Shown: piece after piece, positions 36,891 to 47,039 of the stretch
Layout of the letters: each line of letters begins with the position of its first letter
Numbering within the stretch: the first letter of the stretch is position 1
NCBI GenBank assembly: GCA_013076295.1
Contig: RQOL01000107.1
Location: 1 to 64,000 of the forward strand
Source of the DNA: Sanderia malayensis
Lineage: Eukaryota; Cnidaria; Scyphozoa; Semaeostomeae; Pelagiidae
Reading direction: 5' to 3'
DNA length: 64,000 nucleotides
Notes under the pieces: model-generated
The model's database searches: none
What the model saw: the letters and a program-made list of their open reading frames with translations, nothing else
What the model was told of the DNA's origin: nothing
Made by a program: the position numbers and the translations under genes

Positions 36891-37574
36891 AACATTATCT
36901 AATGCACAAATCTACACTGAACTGAGGACCAAATTTCCAAAGCATGGGTGTCTTTTGGACCTCTCGCTCCAAGAGACCCATGCTTGCAAATGATAGCATG
37001 AAATGCCAATATATTAAAAATCATTATTTTTATCTATCTCAGGCACTTGAATATTTTGAATGTTTTATTCATTCTTGTTTTTTGCTTTGAATTTTGTTGA
37101 GTTCCATAAATGCAAAGCTCCTGTTAAAAACTTAACAATGCCTTGCTGCCATACTATGTGACTCGAATTTATTTTGGATGAAATCAAAATTTTCAAATAT
37201 TATACACTTGGGATGGCTTTCTAAATTTTCATGATTAATAAATGCAATATTCTACGATTATAAATGCAATATTCAACGTGCGAATCCTTGTGGAAAGAGT
37301 AATTGGACTGCTTTGAAATAAATTTACAATGTTGCAGAGCATCATCCCCATCAAGTTGTTGATGAGCAAAACTACAGAAGAAGATAGCATTCTTGATGAT
37401 ATCTTGGTTGTATGTTCAGCTCTTTGCAACCTCTGTGAGTCTGTTGTTCCTCTGGAATGAAACAGCAGCACTAAATTTGTCACCTTTTAAATAGCTTTTT
37501 TCAAAGCTACCCAATAGACCAATGTATAACCCCTTTTGTTGTCAAACAGAGTTTATGTATATGTATATATATAT

Positions 37575-38205
37575 CTAGTGGGGCGAGTTGAGTTGACCCA
37601 ACCAAGAACAAAGTTCTGAAGTACAAGAAGATGTAGACTTTTCTTTGAACTCAGAAACACTATAAATATAAAAAAGAATTGCCGCAACATGAGAGCAGAC
37701 TTCCCCTTGTCCGATCAAACAAGTATAATGTCCCCTACATACAGATCCATCATCATTAACGACGACCCAAGCTTGATTAGGCAATTTTTGTGAAAATACT
37801 GCGAGTTTCGTACTTTGCCAAAAAAAAGATACAAGGGGGGCTGGATTCGCTTACAAATTTCCTCATAGGTTTGGCAAGTGACAACATACGGATATGCATT
37901 CATACTTTAATAAGCTTTCAAACTTGAATGGGTAAAATTGCTTGTTGAAGTAACCAGATAATTGTAAACGGCTGCGTAAGAAAATTTAGGCCATTGCTCC
38001 AGAGGAGTATCAAAATCAGACTTTTTCAATAAATATGGGTCTGATATCTGTAAAAATTGCAACTTCTGGTCGTAAACTAATTTTAGCTCAGAGATGAGAC
38101 CAGAGTAATGTACAGAAGGCGAGTGACAAGCTCCAAAAGGGGCGTTCTCCTTCGGCGCCTTTTTCGTGGCCGCCATTTTGCCACTCATTTTACCACTCAG
38201 TCCGA
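37575..38205 (-). pseudogene. SWIM-domain companion protein (broken)
   Basis: The first plausible Met (MSGKMAATKKAPKE) lies inside the terminal repeat. Then DTPLEQWPKFSYAAVYNYLV, an in-frame stop near 37,916, MNAYPYVV, a frameshift near 37,760, and AWVVVNDDGSVCRGHYTC followed by GEVCSHVAAILFYI. The C-x-C-xn-C-x-H pattern is a SWIM zinc finger. In related elements it precedes a YqaJ nuclease, which is absent here. Confidence 0.75.
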
Positions 38206-38245
38206 AAAGAATGAGTTCTGTGACGTCAATATGCATATCATCTAT

Positions 38246-39332
38246 TCTTCAATGTTTCGAAAGCTTTTTCTTGATCTTTTCCCCATTCGAATTTTGCGTT
38301 TTTATGAGTGAGCCTCCGCAGCGGTTCTGTGATAGAAGCGTAGTTTTCGATAAACTTGGAACAATACTGAGACATGCCCATCAAGCTTCTTATTTCGTGA
38401 ACATTTTGTGGTGTATGTATGTCTACAAAGTCTTGAATGAGACTCGGATCTGGGCTCACTCCTTCTTTTTGGAAAACAAGTCCATAGAATTTCAGTCGTG
38501 TTTTGTTGAAACGGCATTTTTCTTTGTTTAGGGTGATTCCCTTTTCCTCAAAGCGTTGTAGAACAGCAGCGAGTGCTTTGTTGTGTTCTTCTGGAGATTT
38601 ACCCCATATGATGACGTCGTCTGACATGTTTCTTGTATTTTCGATGTCTTGAATAGTTTGAGATATTGCGTTTTGGAAGATTTCTGCAGCTGAATTTACC
38701 CCGAAACAGAGCTTCTTATAACGTCTCAAGCCTTTGTGTGTTGAAAACGTGGTGAGATTTCTGGATTCTTCTGCCAGGGTTAGCTGATGGTAACCTTGCT
38801 TCAGGTCCAGTTTTGAAAATATTGATGCACCATGCAGGTCGGTAATGAGTTCCTCTGTTGTTGGCATAGGGTGTCTAGTGCGTTCTATTGAAGTGTTTGG
38901 AAGACGCATATCAACGCATATTCTGATGTCATCGGTGTTTTTCTTTGGGATTATCACCAAAGGACTTACCCAATTCGTCGCTCCTTCCACGTGCTCGATA
39001 ATGTCATCTTTCTCTAGGCGGTCCAATTCATTTTCAACTTTTTTCCTGATGTGAAAGGGTATCCGACGTTGCGGTTGAACGACTGGCTTCACATCCGGAT
39101 TTGTGTGTAATTTGACCTGAAGATTTTTCAAAGTTCCTACTCCTTTGAAAACATTGCTGTGTTTGTCTAGTAAGTGACTGACGTATTCTTCTGACTTAAT
39201 GTTGGCCGCTGGGTCATGTGGGTTTGGCTTCTTTTGTTCTTCCTTTGTTTCCTTTTCTTGCACGTGATTGATGTTGGTCTTGATGAGATTCAAGTTTTCA
39301 GCTGTTGTTGAGCTGAGGAGGTTCCCTTGCAC
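38246..39332 (-). pseudogene. Gypsy-2 reverse transcriptase
   Basis: RT domain: WVSPLVIIPKKN, IRICVDMRLPN, FSKLDLKQGYHQL, LCFGVNSAAEIFQ and the catalytic MSDDVIIWG (Asp-Asp kept, preceded by Met-Ser instead of Tyr-Val). Then LNKEKCRF and LMGMSQYCSKFI. Coding runs into the ISL2EU insertion at 38,245, and RNase H resumes on the other side at 35,767. A frameshift near 39,320 separates it from the protease frame. Confidence 0.92.
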
Positions 39333-40072
39333 TTTTTTGCAACATGGAATTTTGCTAACGTGATTCTTTGATTCGTTTCGATTGTTTCCTCGAATTCCCC
39401 CATCATTTCAAGAGGCGTTTTGGATCCATATGCATAAACTCGCACTTTGGACTGTTTGAGTTTGATTGGTGTCCCTGTCTTCCTGTTGATTTCGGTGAAT
39501 GAGTTCTCGTCCATTATGTTGACACTAGCTCCTGTGTCCACGAGAAATAGGACTTTTTGACCTTTGATTATGAGGGGAGATTCCAGTTTCTTTGTCTTTT
39601 CCATTTTCTTTTCCATGCAATAAACGTACTCGTCAGAGCTTTCGTCTGAGTTTGTGTTTGATTCTTTAGTTGCAACTGTGTGAACCTTTTGCTCTTGTTT
39701 CTTGGCTCGTTGTTTACAGCATCGCGTGAAGTGATTTTTTCGGTTGCAGTAACTGCATGTTTTCCCCTGAGCTGGGCACGGGCCATGTTGATGTGGGAAA
39801 TCAAATCCACAGTTATAACAGGTTTTCCTGGTTTGTTTTTTGTGTGTTTCCCCTCTTGGTTGAAAATTTGATTTTCTAGGTTTCGTGTACTTGGGTGCAG
39901 CAGATCTGATGTGCATTGCTTGCATGTCTGAGGTTGTGGTTGGAAAGGGGTTTTCCATTTCGTTGGCTTGTTGTTTGCTAATTTCGTTTGACTTTCCTTT
40001 CAGCAAGATGTCTTTCAGCGTGACGTCTGTTGTTTTCAAGGCGTATTTTCGCAGCGAGGAGCTGGAGCATCC
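39290..40072 (-). pseudogene. Gypsy-2 gag C-terminus, zinc knuckle and protease
   Basis: Begins just after the LINE insertion (LRKYALKTTDVTLKDI). Zinc knuckle CYNCGFDFPHQHGPCP followed by CSYCNRKNHFTRCC. Aspartic protease LFLVDTGASVNIMDE. It ends with one frameshift before the RT frame. Confidence 0.9.
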
Positions 40073-40077
40073 TTGAA

Positions 40078-40966
40078 CCCACTATTGTTCTTGATTTATA
40101 TAAATGACATCTACAAATCTTCTCAAGTTCTCCAATTCCGACTATTTGCAGACGACACCAGTATTTTATTGGCTAACAAAAATCTTGATATTTTAGAACA
40201 GATCACCAATTCTGAGTTACAAAAGGTATCTGTGTGGTTATTGGCTAATAAGCTATCGCTGAATGTATCTAAATCAAATTTCTTAATCATAAGTCCTCAT
40301 AAAACTGACAAAAATATAAAATTAAAGATTAATAACAGAGACCTAAAACAAGAAAATTATACCAAGTATCTTGGAGTAATAATTGATAACAGCCTGAATT
40401 GGAAATTGCATGTAAAGCAAATAAATTTAAAACTATCGAAAGGAATTGGAGTGTTATACAAATTAAGATATCTTGTACCGAAACATTCACTCAAGACTCT
40501 ATACTCATCATTTGTTCAATCACACGTACTATATGGAATATTAAGTTGGGGGTGTGCTAATAAAACTACCTTGGCAACTCTAAAACTTAACTTGCGAAAA
40601 GCAGTTAGAGTAATTGACTTTGCAGACTACACTGCACATACTGAACCTATCTTCAAACGCCTGAAAATTTTTAACTTCCAAGAACTTTACATGCTTGAGT
40701 CAGCAAAAATGATGTTTCAAATTAACTCAAATATTTTTTCTCTCGAAGGCGAATTTGTAAAAACAAAAAATGTACACAAATATAACACAAGGCAATCTTC
40801 TTCTGAGGGTTTTTCTCTCCCATACATTTCTACAAACTTTAAAAAAAACTTTCTCACTTTTGACGGTATTAAATTTTGGAACTCCCTACCTATAGAGTTC
40901 AAAACAATGTATAATAAACATCACTTTGTGAAGCAGATGAAATACTATCTTATGAACAAAGTTTGA
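40078..40966 (+). CDS. LINE reverse transcriptase C-terminal half
   Basis: Open from the truncation point (PLLFLIYINDI) to TGA. RT motif FADDTSILL contains the catalytic Asp pair. Thumb and C-terminal region follow: ANKLSLNVSKSNFLIISP, YTKYLGVIIDNSLNWKLHV, LYSSFVQSHVLYGILSWG, YNTRQSSSEGFSLP, and WNSLPIEFKT near the end. About 296 residues. Endonuclease and RT fingers are lost to 5' truncation, which is normal for target-primed insertion. It cannot move by itself. Confidence 0.9.
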
Positions 40967-41364
40967 AAACCTGTATGCTTGATTACTTTCTGATTAATTT
41001 ATAATTGCATTTAGCCTTATTCATTAATTTTACTTTATCTATAATTCTTTTTTAATTCTACCATATTTTACTTTATTGTTATTATATCTTGTTGTTGCTA
41101 TTCAAACCTAAAAAAAAAATTTTTTCCTTTTTTATCATAAAAAGCGTCAAACTGGACACATGGCTCGATAGCTTGCCCAAAGTTTTTTCCATGTGTCCAT
41201 CAGCCTAAGATTTCTTAATTACATATTTATACTTAACCATGTTTTTCTATTAAAAAAAGAATGTATTCCTGTACTTAATCTTTTATTATATCAGTATGAT
41301 GTAATTAATCAATTTTATGCTGAAAAAACATTTTGAGTTTGAGTTTTTGAGTTTGAGTTTGAGT
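40078..41364 (+). mobile_element. 5'-truncated LINE inserted in Gypsy-2 gag
   Basis: Flanked by TTGAA (40,073-40,077 and 41,365-41,369); joining at one copy restores Gypsy-2 gag. The 5' end lies inside RT. The 3' UTR is about 400 bp and ends with a short TTTGAG-type repeat instead of poly(A). No damage to the ORF is visible, so it is young. Confidence 0.9.
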
Positions 41365-41790
41365 TTGAATCATTTGCTGCTTAATTTCTTGATCCAGGTT
41401 ATCTGCAGTGAACTGACACGTTTGAGCTAATTTTCGCAAGCGAGTGTGATAAGTATCAAGAGTTTCCTGGGGAAGTTGCTTCGCCTGTCGAAAGCGAAAA
41501 ATCTCGAAGTCAGTGTTCTGCTTGGGAGCGAAATACCCCGTGAGCGCTGTGACTGCTCTATCAAATTCGTCATCTCTGCCAGTGTTGGGAAGCGTGTCAA
41601 AGATTTCTTGTACCTCGAATCCTGCTTGGTACAGTAGTAATGCTCTCTGTTGGGTCTTGTTTGTTATGTTTGCCGCTTTGATGAATGTATGAAAGCGTTT
41701 GATCCAGCTATTCCAGCGAGTTCCTAGGTTACTTGGGTCACTGTGAGGATCGAAGCTTGGAAGCGGTGTCAAATCTAGTTTTGCAGCCAT
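41365..41790 (-). pseudogene. Gypsy-2 gag N-terminus
   Basis: Starts MAAKLDLTPLPSFDPH at 41,790, 44 nt inside the primer site. Gag core: WNSWIKRFHTFI, RALLLYQAG, YFAPKQN, IFRFRQAKQLPQETLDTYHT. It is cut at codons for Met-Ile-Gln by the LINE insertion. Similar to the gag of Gypsy-1 (RFRETKQEQQETLDQYHT). Confidence 0.9.
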
Positions 41791-41833
41791 TTTCCGGGTT
41801 TCCTTCGTTATCTAGAAGTTTGTTTCACTTTTT

Positions 41834-41844
41834 CCTCGTCGCCA
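41834..41844 (-). other. Gypsy-2 primer binding site (tRNA-Ser type)
   Basis: The minus strand reads TGGCGACGAGG, the same 11 nt as in Gypsy-1, three bases inside the 5' LTR. Confidence 0.75.
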
Positions 41845-41847
41845 ATT

Positions 41848-41974
41848 TGTTGTGTTTAGAGCATATCAGAGTCAGACAGAGACGCGTGTGAGTTTCATGA
41901 ACATAACCAATTGAATGAATGACTTTTACAAGTCAGTAGATAAAACAATAAAAGTCCATAGGGAGTCCATAGCA
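41848..41974 (-). repeat. Gypsy-2 5' LTR
   Basis: 127 bp, identical to 33,706-33,832; followed inwards by AAT and the primer binding site. Confidence 0.94.
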
Positions 41975-41979
41975 CCAAC

Positions 41980-42493
41980 TTTGCAAAGGTCCTCATGCCA
42001 CGTCGTCCCACTGCACAATACCCGCCAGTGAGAAGTCAGCCGCAGTTATCCGACAAAGCTTATGCCTTAATTGTTTGAACACGGACATCGTGTTTCTAAT
42101 TGTAACGCAAGAGGGCGCTGCGCAAAATGCAAAGGCAAGCACCATACTAGCATACATGGCATCCGTATTCATTCCACCAATACGACCTTTCAACGAAACG
42201 CGCAGACGCAAAATCAGCCCCCGTCTCGTACTAATACTCACGCTGCAATAATTACGAATGAATCTTCAACCGCTCCGTCCGCCCCGGAAAACGTTTCCAC
42301 CGCCAATTCAACATCGCAGCCCATCACGACAAATTGCGCTCCTTTGTTGAATATCGATATTAATGATTGCTTAGATGATAATCCTCCTTATCCGTCTTTG
42401 CATATCAACGATAAATCGTCTTACGTCAATCGTACAGCTAAACTCAAGCCTCCTCAGAGCACTAACGCCCCGTCTGAAGCTGTTAATCAATAA
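41980..42493 (+). pseudogene. BEL-A gag C-terminus with zinc knuckles
   Basis: Resumes immediately after Gypsy-2. It carries LCKGPHATSSHC and then, after a 1-nt deletion near 42,077, HGHRVSNCNARGRCAKCKGKHH, a CCHC-type knuckle pair. The tail is Ser/Thr/Pro-rich, up to TAA at 42,493. This continuation confirms that Gypsy-2 is an insertion into BEL-A. Confidence 0.85.
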
Positions 42494-42539
42494 ATCAATC
42501 TTAAAACTGCCAAAGCCGTTGCCATTGCAAACGATAAGA

Positions 42540-43493
42540 TGTGAAACGCAAACATATTTTTCGACGAAGGCTCTCAACGCAGTTACGTACGCGCAGAATT
42601 TGCCAATCAGTTGGGATTAAACCCCGAGTCTTATGAGCTTTTATCCGTTTCTGGTTTTGGTGGGACAATTATGAAACGAAACTATGGGGTATCTACGCTC
42701 GGGCTAGAAACTTTGAATTGATCCGAGTTCTCTTTTCTGATGAAATCGTAAAGCCTATAAATCAGAGTGGTTGCTACAATCTGAAAAATGACTCACGTTT
42801 CAAAAAACTCGAATTTGCCAACGATTTCAGCGATGAACACTTTCAAGTTGATATTCTAATCGGTGCTGATGCCGCGTATCGTTTTCTCGGAGCAATTGAC
42901 GATCAATTTCAAGAACCTTTCAATCAGAAATCTAAATTTGGACTTGTTATCTCCGGGCCGTTCCCAAAGCCCATTCCTGAAATGGGAAATCCAGCCCTTT
43001 CAGAGGAAATTACTTCGATTCGTACAAACGCCGCAAAATCTGTCAATGAAGTCGATGTTAATAGTGATAAGTCGTTTAATTCCCCTCCTTCATTTGAAAA
43101 TCTAGTTGACAATGCCGAGCTCTCTGTTCAATTCGAAAAAATTCTGCAACATCAATCTCTAAATTACGAGAACGACAAAAAGAAAGCTAACGCATTTATT
43201 CATGATTACCAACAACGCGTTGAATTTCGATATGGTCAATATTTCGCTTCTTTGCCCTGGAAAGATGAACACCCTCCGTTGCCATCCAATCTCAGCCTTT
43301 GTAAAAACCGTCTTACTCAAGTGACCACACGTTTAAATAAGCTAGGCCTTATGGACCAATACTGCAAAGTAATGTACAAACATTTAGGTAAAGGGTACAT
43401 TGAAGAACTTTCGAATTTAAACCAGCCCTGGCCTGAAGAGGGATGTCACTATTTGCCGCACTTCTTTGTGCTGAAAGATTCCGAACCTGCCTA
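42540..43493 (+). pseudogene. BEL-A protease (DUF1758) and RT N-terminus
   Basis: The protease box FFDEGSQRSYVRAEF lies near 42,555. After a stop near 42,720 the frame goes on with VDILIGADAAYRFLG and VISGPFP, then the Pao pre-RT region (GQYFASLPWK, LCKNRL, GYIEELSN) and HYLPHFFVLKDSE. It terminates at 43,493 before any RT catalytic motif. The 10-bp tandem junction repeat follows directly. Confidence 0.85.
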
Positions 43494-43494
43494 A

Positions 43495-43565
43495 TGGCTC
43501 GTGTTCTTTCGTGTTCACTCGTGTTCATTCGTGTTCACTTGTGCTCACTCGTGTTCTGACTCGTG
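43495..43565. repeat. 10-bp tandem repeat at the BEL-A/BEL-B junction
   Basis: About six imperfect copies of TCGTGTTCAC (variants TTCTT, TTCAT, GCTCAC) lie exactly between the truncated pol genes of two head-on BEL elements. Neither element's coding sequence contains such a repeat, so it was added or expanded at the breakpoint. Confidence 0.85.
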
Positions 43566-44749
43566 TGGTCTATTAGACTGGATCTTACTACACCATGATG
43601 ACATAGATAATGCAATTCATTATTTCCTGTTTTTCGATTTGCCGGTGGCACCTTTTCAATAATGCCCTTAGCAATTTGGTCTTGAAAATAACCATCATAT
43701 TCCTGAAGCAATTCTGGTGTTTTTCTCAAACGTGAATGCAACGAGCTTAAACGACTTTTACTTAACTCATACTGACTATCAAATTGCTTATCTTCATATT
43801 GAGATTTCCAAGGAAGACTCACCTCGTATCTTGAATCGTCCTTGTTGAATTGAATCTGCATTCCTGGTAACTGATTTTCACCTTTTGGCTGCCCTACGGC
43901 ATTCGGTATTTCGTCTTGTGTAAGCCCGCAGGCTTCTTGATTCCAAGACTTGCTCAGTGATTCCACGATTTCTTGATTTTCATCTACTACTTCACTGCTG
44001 GAGGGAATAATATCTAAAACTATATGAGAACTGACATTAAAGCAAAACCACCTTTCATTCTCGTATGAAACTGGGCCTGACAAAAGCCATCCCAGCTTAC
44101 TGGACATGGCAGTAGATCCAGTACTGCCTCTAATGGATTCACCTGTAACAAAATCAAAGTAATAGTTTGCCCCAATTAGTAGGTTAATATTCTTATCTTT
44201 ACGGTTGTAGCTATCTACAAGTTTCAGGCTTGTCAAGCGCGCGCATTCGCTTACGCATACGCTGTTCGTTATCGGAGAACATATCGTTGGAAAACTTAAA
44301 GCCTTAATCGGAATTACTCCTTCATCTATTTCAATATTGGCTGTGACTAACTCACTCTCATTCTTAATTTTCTTATCTGTAGCAAAGGTATTTACATTAA
44401 CAGTCTCTTTTTTCTCACCTTTCAACCCAAGTTTTTTCTTTAGTTCTTCTGTAATGTAGCTTCGTTGACTTCCATCATCGAATAAGATATTTATCTTTGC
44501 CTTCTTTGTCTTGTCGTTTCCATATGCTATTGCTTGGGCTGTTTGCAACAGCACTCCTTCTCTTCCCTTAGATGCCATCGTCGATGTGCTTTTTTCTTCT
44601 TTGGTGTTTACTTCTTCGTGTTTCTCTCCTTCACATATGGCCGTGTTATGTCTTCTCCCACAATCTCTGCATTTGATTGTGCATTGACATTTTTTTGCCG
44701 TATGACCAATCTTCATGCATAAGAAGCAGCGTCTTGTGTTCTTCAACAA
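43566..44749 (-). pseudogene. BEL-B zinc knuckle, protease and RT N-terminus
   Basis: Zinc knuckles: RRCFLCMKIGHTAKKCQC and KCRDCGRRHNTAIC. DUF1758-type protease: ILFDDGSQRSYITEELKKKL. Then NLLIGANYYFDFVTG, SKLGWLLSGPV and the pre-RT region ending LHYLCHHGVVRSS. The break is only a few residues from the equivalent point in BEL-A. The frame is otherwise open; a 1-nt shift near 44,790 separates it from gag. Confidence 0.88.
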
Positions 44750-45632
44750 TCCCTTTCGTTTTAAGACATCTTGTACTACGGTACAATTCGAAGCATAGTG
44801 CGCATTTTTGCAGAAGAAGCACCGGATCTGTCTCTTGTTGTACCGCTCTTGTTGTACCGCTTATTTGCTGTTGTGAAGTTCTGTCTGGTCTTCTATCGTT
44901 CATCTTTACCTTTGTACTCACTTCTCTCGCTTCAATCTCTTTTCTGACGATCTCTAATATTTCTTCTATGTCCCACACATCTTCTGTTGTCTTCCTCGCA
45001 ACTTCTATAGCAATTTCGCTCGGTAGTCTGGTCATTACTACTGGAACTAAAAGGCTTCCATACTCCTTTGATGTCACTCCTAGCGATTTCAATCCTCTAA
45101 TGTGTATGTTCAAATTATCATATACTTCCCGAGTTGACATCATCGTTGTCTTATGGCCAAAATTAAGCAATGCTTGCATGTGGGAGCTAATGATTTTCTG
45201 TGTTTTCCCAAATCGTGCCTTCAAAATTTCTTTCATTTCATCATAGTTACCTTCCGTCAAATCCATGCCTTCGATTGCTTTATAAGCCTGTCCTTCCAAC
45301 GCGTTGACTAGGTATCTCATCTTCTGGATTTTCGGTAGATCTTCGTTCTCGTCAATTGTGCACGTGAAGGACTGCCAGAATGCTTGAAACTTCATCACAT
45401 CGCCGTTAAACTTTCCCAGACTAAACTTCGGCAGTCTTATTCCCGCTTGTATTCGGCTGTTGCTTGACGTATGACTGTGGTTGAGATGATTTGGCGTTGT
45501 ACTTCTTCTTTCTTCGTGTACGTCCTGATTCGTCAATCTGATTTTCAGTGCATCAATCCTTGTGACGATCTCTGTAATATTTGTATTAATTTCATCAGAT
45601 TCTTCAACTTCTCTTTCGATGTCTTCGATATC
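44646..45632 (-). pseudogene. BEL-B gag, main part
   Basis: The frame is open from the target duplication at 45,632, through IEREVEESDE and ITEIVTRIDALK, to the DUF1759 core (IRLPKFSLGKFNGDVMKFQAF, MRYLVNALEGQAYKAI, EIAIEVARKTTEDVW). It ends with a frameshift close to the first knuckle. No Met lies at its left edge, because the real N-terminus is on the far side of the palindrome. Confidence 0.88.
45627..45632. other. Target-site duplication, left (GATATC)
   Basis: Matches 52,753-52,758. The target is itself a palindrome, and one copy restores the BEL-B gag frame. Confidence 0.92.
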
Positions 45633-45719
45633 AGTAGGAGATGAAGTGCGTGTCCGAGCCCACCTGGCGCACGCATGCGCATTAGAATTTTTATTTTATT
45701 TTAGTGTTAAGATCACGCA

Positions 45720-46145
45720 TGCGCGTTCGAATGCGGCGTTCGAATGTACGCGGAAAATCTCTGTCATGAGAAATCAGAAACTTCTAGAATCTGGTAAAGT
45801 TAGTTTGAAGTTGCAAAACATCGCCAAAGCTGATAAAAACCCATAAAAAGCTTAATAACTAAAAAACGGTGTTGTTTATAAAAAATATTTTTACAGCAAT
45901 AAAAAGAAAATCTCTTGATTATATTGAATGACTTATTTCATATTTTCCATGCATTTATAAGATGATAAGAAATTGTTAAATAAATCGCAAGAAAACACAA
46001 AAATATTGAGGAACTGGCAAATTCACGTTCTCGGCTCGAGATTGAATTCAAAAAACCAATCAGAAACTTTCGAATGCGGCGTTCGAATGTACGCGTCAAA
46101 TCTCTGTCATGAGAAATGGGAAATCAGAAACTTCTAGAACTTTTC
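45720..46145. repeat. Subterminal direct repeats in left arm
   Basis: A block of about 70 bp (TTCGAATGCGGCGTTCGAAT, GTACGCG, CTCTGTCATGAGAAATC, AGAAACTTCTAGAA) occurs at about 45,725-45,788 and again at about 46,070-46,137; mirrored in the right arm (52,250-52,660). Repeated subterminal motifs are typical transposase-binding sites; that role is inferred. Confidence 0.75.
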
Positions 46146-46394
46146 CGAGGGGAAATCCCCTGACGTCACATTGAAAAATTTTTCTATTAACAGAAAATCT
46201 CTGCAATCTGATTGGCTGATAGCCAAGATTTCGAGTCACTTTAAAACAAAACTTGAAATGGACATTATTCAAAACAAAATGTGCAAGCTGTTGAAGAAAC
46301 TATTTTAACACGTTTCAAGAAGAAAGACGCCATGAAAAAGAGGCCATTTTCTACATTAGCAAACAATAATATCTAAACCTTTTTATAAGCATTG

Positions 46395-46895
46395 TTATAT
46401 CCTACTATATGGAAATGCTGGAGTACTATTAAATGTTTGTTCATACACTGCAGCATCCTCAGAATCACTAGCTTCCTCTTCTTCGTCATTCTTTGCTTGA
46501 CGTATGATGAGATATTTTCTTTTCTCAATAGCATAATCTAAGGCCTCTTGCATATCCATATCATCTTCCCTTTGGGCTTTTTGCATCGTTGCTATAACTG
46601 CAGTTACAACAGCATCATTTTCAAAACTTCTATTATATAAAAATCTACGTCTGAAAACTTGCAATATGTTTTCATCTTCATCCACTTCCTTACGCATAGA
46701 AGGCCATACATTCCCTAAAGGAAGATCCTCATCAGTGTTGACAGTTTCATCATTATCATGATCACTTTCAACTTCTATCTCATCATCTGAGTCAGACTCT
46801 TCACTGCTCTCCTCGTGCATCTCTTCTTCATGTCGTGCAACATTACTTTTATACTTGGAAGAAAATTCACATTGATCACATTTATACTGACTCGT
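46395..46895 (-). pseudogene. C2H2 zinc-finger acidic protein, left-arm copy (start lost)
   Basis: Same frame as the right-arm gene, but the initiator codon is ACG at 46,895-46,893 (a Thr instead of Met). The next Met lies inside the zinc finger (EEEMH), after both Cys ligands and the first His, so translation there would lose the finger. The rest is open to the same TAG-less end at 46,395. Probably non-coding unless an upstream exon or non-AUG start is used. Confidence 0.7.
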
Positions 46896-47039
46896 GGCTA
46901 GCTGGTTACTTATAATTACCAACTAACTCTTAAATCCCTGAATTCTAGAGTCTCAACTCGCTTGATTTTATAGATAAGTTCCTCCATTCAATATGATACG
47001 GGAGAGGGACTGAACGATATTTCCGAATAAACAAAACTT

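Larger units (their letters stand above)
35768..38243. mobile_element. ISL2EU-like DNA transposon (degenerate)
   Basis: 2,476 bp, ends AGATGATATGCATATTGACG in inverted orientation, TIR about 75-80 bp with a variable inner stretch. It is flanked by AT on both sides (35,766-35,767 and 38,244-38,245); removing the element and one AT restores the Gypsy-2 frame, so the insertion and the 2-bp duplication are firm. It carries a THAP exon and HTH/transposase relic on + and a SWIM-domain ORF on -. THAP plus YqaJ-type companion and AT duplication are, as I know them, features of the ISL2EU superfamily. All frames are damaged. Confidence 0.8.
33706..41974 (-). mobile_element. Gypsy-2: Ty3/Gypsy LTR retrotransposon with nested insertions
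   Basis: 8,269 bp including two nested elements. LTRs of 127 bp at 33,706-33,832 and 41,848-41,974 are identical in my reading (TG...CA form). Flanking 5-bp duplication CCAAC at 33,701-33,705 and 41,975-41,979. Primer site TGGCGACGAGG (tRNA-Ser type) at 41,844-41,834 and a polypurine tract (complement of 33,833-33,848). Same lineage and gene order as Gypsy-1. Nested: an ISL2EU-like DNA transposon at 35,768-38,243 and a LINE at 40,078-41,364. Confidence 0.95.
32420..43494 (+). mobile_element. BEL/Pao element A, 3'-truncated, split by Gypsy-2
   Basis: A 5' LTR (32,420-32,621), primer site, gag, zinc knuckle, DUF1758-type protease and the start of RT run on the plus strand. Gypsy-2 splits gag at 33,705. 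The element ends inside the RT region at about 43,494, so there is no 3' LTR and no target duplication can be checked. The frame carries several shifts. It was inserted into the LINE relic of the inverted array unit. Confidence 0.88.

Noticed and set aside
35768..38243. P element or Kolobok assignment from the THAP domain
   Set aside because: The flanking duplication is AT, not 8 bp or TTAA, and a SWIM companion protein is present.
43535..43565. The last residues of the BEL-B frame as genuine protein end
   Set aside because: They are translated from the 10-bp junction repeat, beyond the truncation.
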